A program made the translations under genes and the position numbers. The notes under the pieces were generated by a model, which was not told where the DNA came from, made no database searches, and worked only from the letters and a program-made list of their open reading frames with translations. Shown piece by piece: positions 53,735 to 62,214 of a stretch of DNA of 64,000 nucleotides. Numbering within the stretch: the stretch's first letter is position 1; each line of letters begins with the position of its first letter. Origin of the DNA: Arthrobacter_D sp015752045 (GTDB taxonomy: Bacteria; Actinomycetota; Actinomycetes; Actinomycetales; Micrococcaceae); contig NZ_JADOUS010000001.1 of the NCBI RefSeq assembly GCF_015752045.1, positions 310,001-374,000 on the forward strand, given 5' to 3'.

Positions 53735-54484
53735 ATGACGAGCTGGCATGAGGGTCCCAGGGCCGGGTTCGACCTCGAGACGACGGGGCGGGATCCGCTG
53801 ACCGCGCGTATCGTCACCGCGACGATCGTCCTCGTCGACGGCGACGGCGATGTGCTCGAACATCATGAGTGGCTGGCCGATCCCGGCGTCGACATCCCCG
53901 AGGGCGCTGCGGCGATCCACGGCATCACCACCGCCCACGCGCAGGCGCACGGCCTGCCCGCCGCGGAGGTCGTCCACGGGATCTCGGCCGTGCTGACGCG
54001 CCTCTTCGCGGACGGCGTCCCCGTGCTGGCCTTCAACGCCAGGTACGACTTCACGGTGCTGGCGCAGGAGGGGCGCCGCCACGCCGCCCGGGTCCCGGTG
54101 CCCTCGCCCGTGATCGACCCGTACATCATGGACAAGCAGGCGGACCGGTACCGGCGCGGCAAGCGGACCCTGACGGCGATGTGCGAGCACTACGCCGTCC
54201 CGTTCGAGAACGCGCACACCTCCGCCGCCGACGTCCTCGCGACGCTCCGGGTGGGGGCGGTCCTCGCCGAGCGGTTCGCGTTCCTCCGGTGTCCCGCCGC
54301 GGACCTGCACGCGTCGCTCATCGTGTGGGCCGACCGGCAGGCGGCGAACTTCGAGGAGTACCTCCGCCGGACCGAGCCCGACGCCGTCATCGAGCGGGCC
54401 TGGCCCGTCGTCGGCAGCACCGCCGACCGGCCGGCCGACCGTACAGCCGGGCGACCGGGACAACGGGTCGGCCAGTACAGCTAG
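53735..54484 (+). CDS. DEDDh 3'-5' exonuclease (DnaQ-like)
   Basis: 249 residues. Exo I FDLETTGRDP, Exo II NARYDFTVL and Exo III HTSAADVLAT supply the four acidic residues and the His of the DEDDh class. The HGITTAHAQAHG block lies between. It resembles DNA polymerase III epsilon-like exonucleases but is a stand-alone protein. The C-terminus (about 215-249) is basic and low-complexity. The start ATG is preceded by a -10-like hexamer. The 3' end converges on hemL across 13 bases. Confidence 0.88.
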   Translation: MTSWHEGPRAGFDLETTGRDPLTARIVTATIVLVDGDGDVLEHHEWLADPGVDIPEGAAAIHGITTAHAQAHGLPAAEVVHGISAVLTRLFADGVPVLAFNARYDFTVLAQEGRRHAARVPVPSPVIDPYIMDKQADRYRRGKRTLTAMCEHYAVPFENAHTSAADVLATLRVGAVLAERFAFLRCPAADLHASLIVWADRQAANFEEYLRRTEPDAVIERAWPVVGSTADRPADRTAGRPGQRVGQYS

Positions 54485-54503
54485 TCGACCCGTACAGCTA
54501 GTC
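54475..54503. repeat. 12-bp direct repeat spanning two convergent stops
   Basis: GTACAGCTAGTC occurs at 54475-54486 and again at 54492-54503. The TAG stop of the exonuclease lies in copy one and the hemL stop (minus) in copy two. Probably a short duplication that left both genes with the same ending. Confidence 0.6.
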
Positions 54504-55844
54504 CACCGGCACGGCCGCCGCCGCCCGTGCTGCCGCCGGGAGGGCGGCGTGGATGCGCTCCATCGCGGCGTCGTCGTGCGCCGCGGAGAGGAACCAGGCC
54601 TCGTACACGGACGGCGGGAGGTACACGCCCGAGTCGAGCATGGAGTGGAAGAAGGGCCCGTAGCGGAACGCCTCCTGGGCCTGCGCGTCGGCGTAGTTCC
54701 GGACGCCGTGCTCGGCGGTGCCGAACGCGACGCTGAAGAGGTTCCCCGCCCGCTGGATGGAGTGGTCGACGCCGGCCTTCGCGAGCTCGGCGGTGAGGGC
54801 GTCGCTGACCTCGAGCGAGCGCGCATCGACATGCCGGTAGACGTCGTCCGTCGCGGCCGTCAGGGTCGCGACACCCGCCGCCATGGCGATCGGGTTCCCC
54901 GACAGCGTGCCGGCCTGGTAGACCGGTCCGATCGGCGCGAGGTAGTTCATCACATCGGCGCGGCCACCCAGGGCAGCCGCCGGGATCCCGCCGCCGATGA
55001 CCTTCCCGAAGGTCAGGAGGTCGGGCGTCCACGGGTGCTCGGCGTCGTCGGCGCCGCCCGTGAGCTTCCAGTACCCGCCCGGGTGGGTGCGGAACCCGGT
55101 CATGACCTCGTCCACGATGAACAGCGCGCCGTGCGCGGCGGTGATGCGGCTGAGGAAGGCGTTGAAGCCCGGCGCGGGGGTCACGACCCCCATGTTCGCG
55201 GGCGCGGCTTCCGTGATGACGGCGGCGATGTGCCCGCCGTGCGTGCGGAAGGCCTCCTCGACGGCCTCGACGTCGTTGTACGGCAGCACGAGGGTCTCCG
55301 CCGTCGTCGCCTCCGTGACGCCGGCGGAGCCGGGCAGCGCCAGGGTGGCGACACCGGATCCGGCGGCCGCGAGGAGGCTGTCCACATGGCCGTGGTAGCA
55401 GCCGGCGAACTTGACGATCAGGTTCCGCGACGTGAAGCCCCGGGCGAGGCGGACCGCGGTCATGGTCGCCTCGGTCCCGGTGGACACCATGCGCAGCAGC
55501 TCGACGGCGGGGACGCGCTCCTTGACGAGCTGCGCGAGGTCGGCCTCGGCCGGCGTCGACGCACCGAAGGTCAGCCCGTGGTCGACGGCGCGGTGCACGG
55601 CGGCGATGACGTCCGGGTGCGAGTGGCCGAGCAGTGCCGGGCCCCACGAGCAGACGAGGTCCACGTACTGGTTGCCGTCGGCGTCGGTGACGTATGCGCC
55701 GTGCGCGTCGACGAGGAAGCGCGGGGTCCCGCCGACCGAGCCGAAGGCGCGGACGGGCGAGTTGACGCCCCCGGGCATGAGGGCGCGGGCACGTTCGTAG
55801 AGGTGCTCGGACGTGCTGGCTGGTGGTGTCGCTGGGGTCGTCAT
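54498..55844 (-). CDS. hemL: Glutamate-1-semialdehyde 2,1-aminomutase
   Basis: 448 residues, PLP enzyme. The active Lys is in LLTFGKVIGGGIPAAALGG; NSPVRAFGSVGGTPRF opens the domain and TSGTEATMTAVRLARG-like VSTGTEATMTAVRLARG binds PLP phosphate. It makes 5-aminolevulinate from glutamate semialdehyde, the second step after HemA. ATG at 55844 has GAAGGAA nine bases upstream. A run of 14 C lies just 5' on this strand between it and hemB. It is the last gene of the minus-strand hem series. Confidence 0.96.
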   Translation of the reverse strand: MTTPATPPASTSEHLYERARALMPGGVNSPVRAFGSVGGTPRFLVDAHGAYVTDADGNQYVDLVCSWGPALLGHSHPDVIAAVHRAVDHGLTFGASTPAEADLAQLVKERVPAVELLRMVSTGTEATMTAVRLARGFTSRNLIVKFAGCYHGHVDSLLAAAGSGVATLALPGSAGVTEATTAETLVLPYNDVEAVEEAFRTHGGHIAAVITEAAPANMGVVTPAPGFNAFLSRITAAHGALFIVDEVMTGFRTHPGGYWKLTGGADDAEHPWTPDLLTFGKVIGGGIPAAALGGRADVMNYLAPIGPVYQAGTLSGNPIAMAAGVATLTAATDDVYRHVDARSLEVSDALTAELAKAGVDHSIQRAGNLFSVAFGTAEHGVRNYADAQAQEAFRYGPFFHSMLDSGVYLPPSVYEAWFLSAAHDDAAMERIHAALPAAARAAAAVPVD

Positions 55845-55864
55845 CGGTGCGGTTCCTTCGCTGT

Positions 55865-55878
55865 GGGGGGGGGGGGGG
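55865..55878. repeat. Homopolymer tract, G14 (C14 on the hem strand)
   Basis: Fourteen uninterrupted G on the plus strand between the hemB stop and the hemL ribosome-binding site. Such tracts slip during replication and are also prone to sequencing error, so the exact length may vary. Confidence 0.9.
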
Positions 55879-55880
55879 CG

Positions 55881-56867
55881 TCAGTTGGCGGGCTCGTCGA
55901 GCCAGAGCGCGAGCTCCGACGCCCAGTAGGTCAGGATCATCTGGGCGCCGGCGCGCTTGATCCCGAGGACGGATTCCTCGATGGCGCGGCGTCGATCGAT
56001 CCAGCCGTTCGCGGCCGCGGCCTCGATCATCGCGTACTCCCCGGAGATCTGGTACGCCGCGACGGGGACGGGCGACATGGCGGCGACGTCGGCGAGGACG
56101 TCCAGGTAGCTCATGGCCGGCTTGACCATCACCATGTCGGCGCCCTCCTCGATGTCGAGTTCGACCTCGAGGATCGCTTCGCGGCGGTTCGCCGCGTCCA
56201 TCTGGTAGGTCCGGCGGTCACCGACGAGCTGGGAGTCGACGGCCTCGCGGAAGGGGCCGTAGAACGCGGAGGCGTACTTGGCGGCGTAGGCGAGCACCAC
56301 GGTGTCCTGGTGTCCGGCCTCGTCCAGCGCCTGCCGGATGACGGCGACCTGGCCGTCCATCATCCCGGAGGGGCCGAGGACGTGTGCGCCGGCCCGGGCC
56401 TGCTCGACGGCCATCTGCCCGTACAGCTCCAGCGTCGCATCGTTGTCCACGGAGCCGTCGGCGGCGAGGACGCCGCAGTGCCCGTGGTCGGTGAACTCGT
56501 CGAGGCAGACGTCGCTCATGACGACGAGGGAGTCTCCCACCTCGGCGCGGACGTCGGCGATCGCGCGGTTGAGGACGCCGTCCGGGTCGATGCCCGCACT
56601 GCCGGTCGCGTCGCGGTGCTCGGGGATGCCGAACAGCATGATGCCGCCGACGCCACGCTCGACCGCTTCCGCTGCCGCCCGCTTCAGGGAATCCGTGGTG
56701 TGCTGCACCACGCCGGGCATGGAGAGGATGGGCGAGGGTTCGCTGAGGCCCTCGCGGATGAACGCGGGCAGGATCAGTTCGGACGGGTGGACGCGGTACT
56801 CGGCCACCATCCGCCGCAGGGCAGGGGTCGAACGCAACCTGCGGGGCCGGTGCTGGGGGAAACTCAT
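55881..56867 (-). CDS. hemB: Porphobilinogen synthase (ALA dehydratase)
   Basis: 328 residues. Schiff-base lysines Lys197 (VLAYAAKYASAFYGPFREA) and Lys249 (MVMVKPAMSYLD). The metal region VCLDEFTDHGHCGVL retains two Cys and a His, so a Zn or mixed metal site. It condenses two 5-aminolevulinate molecules. The ATG at 56867 overlaps the hemD stop as ATGA. The N-terminus RPRRLRSTPALRRMVAE is family-typical. Confidence 0.96.
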   Translation of the reverse strand: MSFPQHRPRRLRSTPALRRMVAEYRVHPSELILPAFIREGLSEPSPILSMPGVVQHTTDSLKRAAAEAVERGVGGIMLFGIPEHRDATGSAGIDPDGVLNRAIADVRAEVGDSLVVMSDVCLDEFTDHGHCGVLAADGSVDNDATLELYGQMAVEQARAGAHVLGPSGMMDGQVAVIRQALDEAGHQDTVVLAYAAKYASAFYGPFREAVDSQLVGDRRTYQMDAANRREAILEVELDIEEGADMVMVKPAMSYLDVLADVAAMSPVPVAAYQISGEYAMIEAAAANGWIDRRRAIEESVLGIKRAGAQMILTYWASELALWLDEPAN

Positions 56868-57739
56868 GGCTGATCTCCGTTCGATGGTACGAGCTGCGAA
56901 ATGGGTGCGTCGTGCTGCGCGAAGGCGGCCGCGGCCGCGCGGGCGATTCCCTGCGGCGTGGGGTCGGCGGCCGTCGCTGCCGGCGCCCATCCCTCGGACA
57001 CCAGTGCCCTGGCCGTCGTGCGGCCGATGGCGATGGCCCTGAAGGACAGCGGGCCGACGTCCAGCCTGTCACGGAACTGCCGGACCGCGCTCGGGGCGGT
57101 GAAGACGACCGCGGGATGGACACCGCCCGACGCCAGGCTCCGGACGTCGCTGGGGGACAGCACGGGTGGCCTCGGCCCGTCCTCCTCGACGCCCGGGACA
57201 CGGCGCGCGGAGGACGCCGGGTAGGGCACCGTACGGTAGGCCTCGATGCGGTGGACGGCCCGGCCGGCGGCCGCGAGTCCTGCACGGAGGTCGTCCGGGG
57301 CGAGGTCCGCCTGGGGCAGGAGGACCGCGCCGCGGCCGGACGGGAACGCCGTCAGGAGACCGGCCGAGGACGCCTCCCCCGGCACCAGGTCGACGACGAG
57401 ACCCGCCGCGGCGAGGGTCCGCGCGGTCGCGGTGCCGACCGCGGCGACGCGCGCTCCCCCGCGGCCGACCAGGGCGGCGAGCGACGCACCGTCCGCTGCC
57501 GCGAGCATCCCGAGGGCCTGGACGGCGTTGGCACTGGTCACGACCAGCCATTCGTACCCGCCCTGCCCGAGGGTCGCCAGCGCGCGGGTGACGGCGTCGG
57601 CATCGGCGGGCAGCTCCGTGTCCGTGAGCGGCAGGGCGTAGGCCGTCATGCCGCCGGCGCGGAGGGCGTCGGCGATCCGGACCGCCCGTGCCGGGTGCCG
57701 GAGGACGACCACCGGCCGTCCCCCTGAACGGCTGACCAC
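56864..57739 (-). CDS. hemD: Uroporphyrinogen-III synthase
   Basis: 291 residues with two-lobed HemD fold: VVVLRHPARAVRIADALRAGG opens lobe 1, WLVVTSANAVQALG and VAAVGTATARTLAAAG lie in it, and VVFTAPSAVRQFRD with AIAIGRTTARAL close lobe 2. HemD sequences are weakly conserved; position in the cluster supports the call. It cyclises hydroxymethylbilane to uroporphyrinogen III. GTG start at 57739, six bases after hemC. Confidence 0.9.
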   Translation of the reverse strand: MVSRSGGRPVVVLRHPARAVRIADALRAGGMTAYALPLTDTELPADADAVTRALATLGQGGYEWLVVTSANAVQALGMLAAADGASLAALVGRGGARVAAVGTATARTLAAAGLVVDLVPGEASSAGLLTAFPSGRGAVLLPQADLAPDDLRAGLAAAGRAVHRIEAYRTVPYPASSARRVPGVEEDGPRPPVLSPSDVRSLASGGVHPAVVFTAPSAVRQFRDRLDVGPLSFRAIAIGRTTARALVSEGWAPAATAADPTPQGIARAAAAAFAQHDAPISQLVPSNGDQP

Positions 57740-57745
57740 GTGGGC

Positions 57746-58693
57746 CTAGCTGTTCAGGGGCGCGACGTCCGCTGCACCGGCGGCGAGGAGTTCCTCGGCG
57801 AGTGCGAGACCGAGCCGGGCGGCAGCCACCGCATCGGTGGCCGGCGCCGAGCGGGTCAGGCGGATCATCGATCGGCCGTCCGGGCTGCACACCACGGCCT
57901 CGAGGGCGAGGTCGTCGCCCTGCAGCCGCGCGAGGGCGCCGATGGGTGCCGCGCAGCCTGCCTCGAGCTGCAGGAGGACGGCGCGCTCGGCCGTGACCGC
58001 GAGCCGTGTGGGCAGGTGGTCGTAGGCGGCCAGGGCTTCGCGCACCCCGGGGGTCGCCTCGCTCTCGCGGCACTCGACCGCGAGGGCGCCCTGCCCCGCG
58101 GCGGGCAGCATGACGTCCGTGTCGATCAGTTCGGTGATGGCCTCCTCGCGCCCGAGCCGCCGAAGACCCGCCGCGGCGAGGACGACGGCGTCGAGGTCGC
58201 CGGGTGCCCCGGGGACGAGACCGGCGACCCGCCCGAGCCGGGTGTCCACGTTGCCTCGGATGTCCACGACCTCGAGCCCGGGGCGCGCGGACCGGAGCTG
58301 CGCAGCCCGTCGCGGGGACCCGGTGCCCACGCGGGCACCGTCGGGGAGCGTGGCCAGGGTGAGGCCGTCCCGGGCGCAGAGGGCGTCACGGACGTCCTCG
58401 CGCTCGGGCACGGACGCCACCGTCAGCCCCGGGGCGGGCAGCGTGGGCAGGTCCTTGAGCGAGTGCACCGCGACGTCGCACCGCTCCTCGAGGAGGGCGT
58501 CACGGAGGGCCGCGACGAACACCCCGGTGCCGCCGATCTGCGAGAGCGAGCCCTTGAGGACATCCCCCTCGGTCCGGACCCGCACGAGGTCGTAGGGCAG
58601 GTCGGCGAGCTCGGAGACGCGCTTGGCCACGGTCGTGGTCTGCGTCATCGCGAGCGCGCTGCCCCGCGTGCCGACCCTGATGCGTGTGCTCAT
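57746..58693 (-). CDS. hemC: Hydroxymethylbilane synthase
   Basis: 315 residues. Begins RIRVGTRGSALAMTQ; DVAVHSLKDLP and GTGSPRRAAQL line the active site; Cys247 in LEAGCAAPIGA carries the dipyrromethane cofactor. Polymerises four porphobilinogens. The ATG overlaps the hemH stop as TGATG. Full length. Confidence 0.96.
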   Translation of the reverse strand: MSTRIRVGTRGSALAMTQTTTVAKRVSELADLPYDLVRVRTEGDVLKGSLSQIGGTGVFVAALRDALLEERCDVAVHSLKDLPTLPAPGLTVASVPEREDVRDALCARDGLTLATLPDGARVGTGSPRRAAQLRSARPGLEVVDIRGNVDTRLGRVAGLVPGAPGDLDAVVLAAAGLRRLGREEAITELIDTDVMLPAAGQGALAVECRESEATPGVREALAAYDHLPTRLAVTAERAVLLQLEAGCAAPIGALARLQGDDLALEAVVCSPDGRSMIRLTRSAPATDAVAAARLGLALAEELLAAGAADVAPLNS

Positions 58694-59898
58694 CACGTAC
58701 CGGGGTTGGGCAGGGGCGTCCCCACGGTGGAGTCGACGGCGGCGACGGTCGGCTTCTCCCCGCGGCGGTTCGCGCAGCAGTTCGGGCGGCACACGTCGAA
58801 CCAGGGCCCGAGCGCCGTCGCGGACGGGCGGTCCGCGATGTTGTTGTCGACCGTGCGTTCGAGGATGAGGTCCACCAGGCCCTCCACGAACTTCCGGTGG
58901 GTACCCGGGGTCGGCACGCGGTCCGCGACGATCCCGAGCTCGCCACAGGTCTCCATGGCCTCGGTATCGAGGTCCCAGGCGACCTCCATGTGGTCGGAGA
59001 CGAAGCCGAGGGGGACGATGACGACGCCGCGGGTGCCGGCCTCGTAGCGGTCGCGGAGGGCGTCGCTGATGTCCGGCTCGAGCCACGGGATGTGCGGGGC
59101 GCCCGAACGGGACTGGTAGACCAGGGACCACTCGACGCCGGCGGCCCCGGGGATGCGGTCCAGCACGGCCTGCGCGGTCGCCAGGTGCTGCGCCACGTAG
59201 GCGCCCTCCTCGTAGGCCGGCCCGCCGTCGCCGTTGCGGGGTCCGGCGGCCTCGGCGTCCCCCATCGGGATGGAGTGCGTGGAGAACATGATGTGGACGG
59301 GTGCCTCCGGGGTGCCCTGCTCGGCGAGCCCGGCCCGGACCTTGGCGAGGCCGTCGGTGACGCCCTCGACGAAGGGCTCCACGAAGCCCGGGTGGTCGAA
59401 GTACTGGCGGACCTTGTCCACTTCGAGCCGACCCTCGAGGCCGGTCTTCACGAGCGCCATCCCGAGGTCCTCGCGGTACTGGCGGCAGCTCGAGTAGCAC
59501 GAGTAGGCACTCGTGGTGACTGCGAGCACCCTGCGGTGCCCGGCGTCGTACGCCTCCTGCAGGGTGTCGGAGATGAACGGCTCCCAGTTGCGGTTGCCCC
59601 AGAAGACGGGCAGGTCGATCCCACGGCGGCGGAGCTCGGCCTCCATGGCCGCGCGGAGGGCGCGGTTCTGGCTGTTGATGGGGCTCACGCCGCCGAACGC
59701 GCGGTAGTGGTGCGAGACCTCCTCGAGGCGCTCGTCGGGGATGCCGCGCCCGCGGGTCACGTTCCGCAGGAAGGGGATGACGTCGTCCTGCCCCTCCGGT
59801 CCGCCGAAGGAGGCGAGCACGACGGCGTCGTACGCCTTCGGTGCCATCCGCCCGTTCTCGTCGACTCCGTCGAGGGGGTTGAATGCCTGTGTCGTCAC
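58693..59898 (-). CDS. hemH: Ferrochelatase (coproporphyrin type, CpfC)
   Basis: 401 residues. DAVVLASFGGPEG begins the fold; SCRQYREDL and the metal-site FSTHSIPMGD are present. C-terminal CRPNCCANRRG resembles the [2Fe-2S] cluster ligands of actinobacterial ferrochelatases. In this pathway it inserts iron into coproporphyrin III. GTG start at 59898 overlaps the hemQ stop as GTGA, with GAGG upstream. The C-terminus (KPTVAAVDSTVGTPLP) is an extension. Confidence 0.94.
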   Translation of the reverse strand: MTTQAFNPLDGVDENGRMAPKAYDAVVLASFGGPEGQDDVIPFLRNVTRGRGIPDERLEEVSHHYRAFGGVSPINSQNRALRAAMEAELRRRGIDLPVFWGNRNWEPFISDTLQEAYDAGHRRVLAVTTSAYSCYSSCRQYREDLGMALVKTGLEGRLEVDKVRQYFDHPGFVEPFVEGVTDGLAKVRAGLAEQGTPEAPVHIMFSTHSIPMGDAEAAGPRNGDGGPAYEEGAYVAQHLATAQAVLDRIPGAAGVEWSLVYQSRSGAPHIPWLEPDISDALRDRYEAGTRGVVIVPLGFVSDHMEVAWDLDTEAMETCGELGIVADRVPTPGTHRKFVEGLVDLILERTVDNNIADRPSATALGPWFDVCRPNCCANRRGEKPTVAAVDSTVGTPLPNPGT

Positions 59899-60614
59899 TG
59901 GAGCACCTCTGCAATCTCTTCGTGGCTGATCCGCCGGCCGGTGTAGAACGGCACTTCTTCGCGGACGTGGCGCCGCGCTTCGGTCTCCCGGAGGTGGCGC
60001 ATGAGGTCCACGAGATCCACGAGCTCGGGAGCTTCGAGTGCCAGGATCCATTCGTAGTCGTTGAGGGCGAAGGATGACACCGTGTTGGCGATCACCTGCG
60101 GGTACTTGCGTCCCTTCAGGCCGTGGTCCACGAGCATCTCGCGGCGCTCGTCCGTGGGAAGGATGTACCACTCGTAGGAGCGCACGAACGGGTAGACGCA
60201 GACCCATTCGGCCGGCGCGACCCCGCGCGAGAACGCCGGGCTGTGGGACTTGGAGAACTCGGCGTCGCGGTGGACGCCCATCGCCGACCACGCCACCGTG
60301 GTCGCGGCGAAGGCGTCGGTGCGGCGCAGCTTGCGGACGGCGGCCTGAAGGGCTTCCGGGCGGGGCCCGTGCAGCCAGACCATCACGTCGGCCTCGGCGC
60401 GCAGGCCCGAGACGTCGTAGAACCCGCGGAGGACGACGCCGTCCTGCTCGAGGGTGGAGAGGACGTCCGTCAGGGAGTGCGCACCCGAGTCCGTGGTCGC
60501 GGCCTCCCGCTTGAAGACGGTCCAGAGGGTGTAGAACAGCTCTCCGGGGGCTTCGGCGCCCTCTCCGGTCGGCTGTGGAGCGTGGGCGGGCGTGCTACCG
60601 GTGAGCTCAGTCAT
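59895..60614 (-). CDS. hemQ: Coproheme decarboxylase HemQ (ChdC)
   Basis: 239 residues, chlorite dismutase family. Conserved blocks: LFYTLWTVFKRE, VMVWLHGPRPEALQ, FSKSHSPAF and YPFVRSYEWYILPTDERREML, which contains the catalytic Tyr of HemQ; the heme-ligand His lies further on. It decarboxylates coproheme to heme b with peroxide, the final step. ATG at 60614. It follows hemY by about 70 bases. Confidence 0.94.
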   Translation of the reverse strand: MTELTGSTPAHAPQPTGEGAEAPGELFYTLWTVFKREAATTDSGAHSLTDVLSTLEQDGVVLRGFYDVSGLRAEADVMVWLHGPRPEALQAAVRKLRRTDAFAATTVAWSAMGVHRDAEFSKSHSPAFSRGVAPAEWVCVYPFVRSYEWYILPTDERREMLVDHGLKGRKYPQVIANTVSSFALNDYEWILALEAPELVDLVDLMRHLRETEARRHVREEVPFYTGRRISHEEIAEVLQ

Positions 60615-60658
60615 GGTACTAGTCTGCCCCCGCCCGCAGGCGAACCGAAATCGTTTTG

Positions 60659-60675
60659 TTCTACGACGCGTAGAA
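60659..60675 (-). promoter_or_regulatory. Inverted repeat between hemY and hemQ
   Basis: A perfect 7-3-7 inverted repeat, TTCTACG-ACG-CGTAGAA. On the hem strand it lies 11 bases after the hemY stop and about 45 bases before the hemQ start, and is followed by CAAAACG. It may be an operator or a weak terminator; this is one of the few real gaps in the cluster. Confidence 0.4.
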
Positions 60676-60685
60676 GAGACGAAGG

Positions 60686-62212
60686 TCACACGACGGGGGT
60701 CCGACCGCCCCCGGTCAGGGCGTCCGCGAGCGCGTCGGCGCGGGCCCGGGCGTCGTCGATCACGGCGACCAGTCCCGTCCCGGCGAGCCATCCACCGGTC
60801 ACGGCGAGTGACGCCGACTGCCCCGCGACGAGGGCACGGATGCGCGCGACCCGCTCACGGTGTCCCACGGACGCGTGCGGGAGGGCGCCGGCCCAGCGCA
60901 CCACGTCCCAGTCGAGCACGTCGGCCTCCCCGATGGGCACACCGAGCAGGGTCGAGGCGTCGGCGAGGGCGTGGCGGTAGAGGACGCCGTCGGGCGTCGC
61001 GAGCCCGACGGCGGTGGGCTCGTCCCCGACGCGGCCGAAGGACAGCCGGAGGACGTGCGAGCCGGGCCCGGCCTGGTCCCGCAACCACGCCCACTTGGCC
61101 GTGGCGTGGGTGAGCGCCTTCGCCGCGACCCCCGCGACCCCGCGGGCGACGAGCACCCCGGTGCCCCGCGGCCGGGCGTCGAGCTCCGGGACGTCGACGA
61201 CCAGGGTGACGAGGGCGACGCCGGGCACCGCGTCGGGGCGCTCTCCCGCCAGGGCGGGAAGAGACGGGACGAGGAGATCGACGGCACTCCTGCCCTCGGT
61301 GGCCAGGAGCACGGCGTCGGCCGGGAGGCGTCGTGTGAGGGCCGAATGGTCCGTCGTCACGATCCAGCCGGCACCCGCGCGGGCAAGGCCACTGACATGC
61401 TCGTTCGTCCGCAGGTCCGCCCCGTCCTCCCGGAGCCGCTGCACGAGGGCGTCGCGGAGCTGGGCGATGCCGCCGGCGAGGCCGCCCACGGCGGCACCCG
61501 CGGGAGCGGCCCGGCGCAGGGCGCCCGCCGCGGCACCGAGCGAGCCCACACGGCCCATGGTCGCGCGCAGTCCCGGCGCCACGGAGTCGACGTCGAGGTC
61601 GTCAGGATCGGCGGAGAAGACCCCACCCGCGACGGGCGCCACGAGGCGGGTGAGGACGTCCTCGCCCATCCTCGTCCGCACCAGTTCGCCGAGGCTGACC
61701 CCGGGGCGGGTGGCGAGGGAGCCGACCGGGAGGACCGTGTCCTGGGCTGCCCGGAGGGAGCCCGCGCGGCCGAGGATCGCGCCGATCGAGGGGTCGGAGG
61801 GGTCTGCGGGGATGCCGAGGACGCCGGAGTTCGGCAGCGGCTGCGCGGCTGCCTGGAGGTCCTTGCCGGGCAGCTGCACCCAGGCACCCGAGGCGTCGGG
61901 GGTGACGATGCGCCCGCCCAGCCCGAGCTCGTCCGCGAGCGCGGGAACGGTGACGGACCGAGTGGAGAAGGATTCGGCGCCGCTGTCGAGCTGGAAGCCT
62001 CCGAGCACGCGGCTGTCCACCGTGCCGCCGAACCGGTCCGATTTCTCGAGGACGGTGACGCGCAGCCCCCGCTGCACGAGCGTCCGCGCCGCGACGAGTC
62101 CCGCCATGCCCCCGCCGACCACGACGACCGTCCGTGGGCGGGCGCGCTCGGGCGTCGCGGGCGTCCCCTCCGGTTCCGCCGGGACTCCGTCCGGCCGCGC
62201 CGCCCTCGTCAC
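60686..62212 (-). CDS. hemY: Coproporphyrinogen/protoporphyrinogen oxidase, HemY type
   Basis: 508 residues, flavoprotein. The dinucleotide-binding VVVVGGGMAGLVAARTLVQRG is followed by VLEKSDRFGGTVDSR. The C-terminal GWLAGTGLVAVIDDARARADA is the second FAD-binding end. With HemQ and a coproporphyrin ferrochelatase present, the substrate is inferred to be coproporphyrinogen III (CgoX); annotations often write hemG. GTG at 62212, two bases after the hemE stop. Confidence 0.92.
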   Translation of the reverse strand: MTRAARPDGVPAEPEGTPATPERARPRTVVVVGGGMAGLVAARTLVQRGLRVTVLEKSDRFGGTVDSRVLGGFQLDSGAESFSTRSVTVPALADELGLGGRIVTPDASGAWVQLPGKDLQAAAQPLPNSGVLGIPADPSDPSIGAILGRAGSLRAAQDTVLPVGSLATRPGVSLGELVRTRMGEDVLTRLVAPVAGGVFSADPDDLDVDSVAPGLRATMGRVGSLGAAAGALRRAAPAGAAVGGLAGGIAQLRDALVQRLREDGADLRTNEHVSGLARAGAGWIVTTDHSALTRRLPADAVLLATEGRSAVDLLVPSLPALAGERPDAVPGVALVTLVVDVPELDARPRGTGVLVARGVAGVAAKALTHATAKWAWLRDQAGPGSHVLRLSFGRVGDEPTAVGLATPDGVLYRHALADASTLLGVPIGEADVLDWDVVRWAGALPHASVGHRERVARIRALVAGQSASLAVTGGWLAGTGLVAVIDDARARADALADALTGGGRTPVV

Positions 62213-62214
62213 GG

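Noticed and set aside
54549..56873. A plus-strand open frame of 774 codons across hemL and hemB
   Set aside because: It is exactly antisense to two strongly conserved genes, and its product is Arg/Gly/Val-rich without any motif: a GC-rich shadow.
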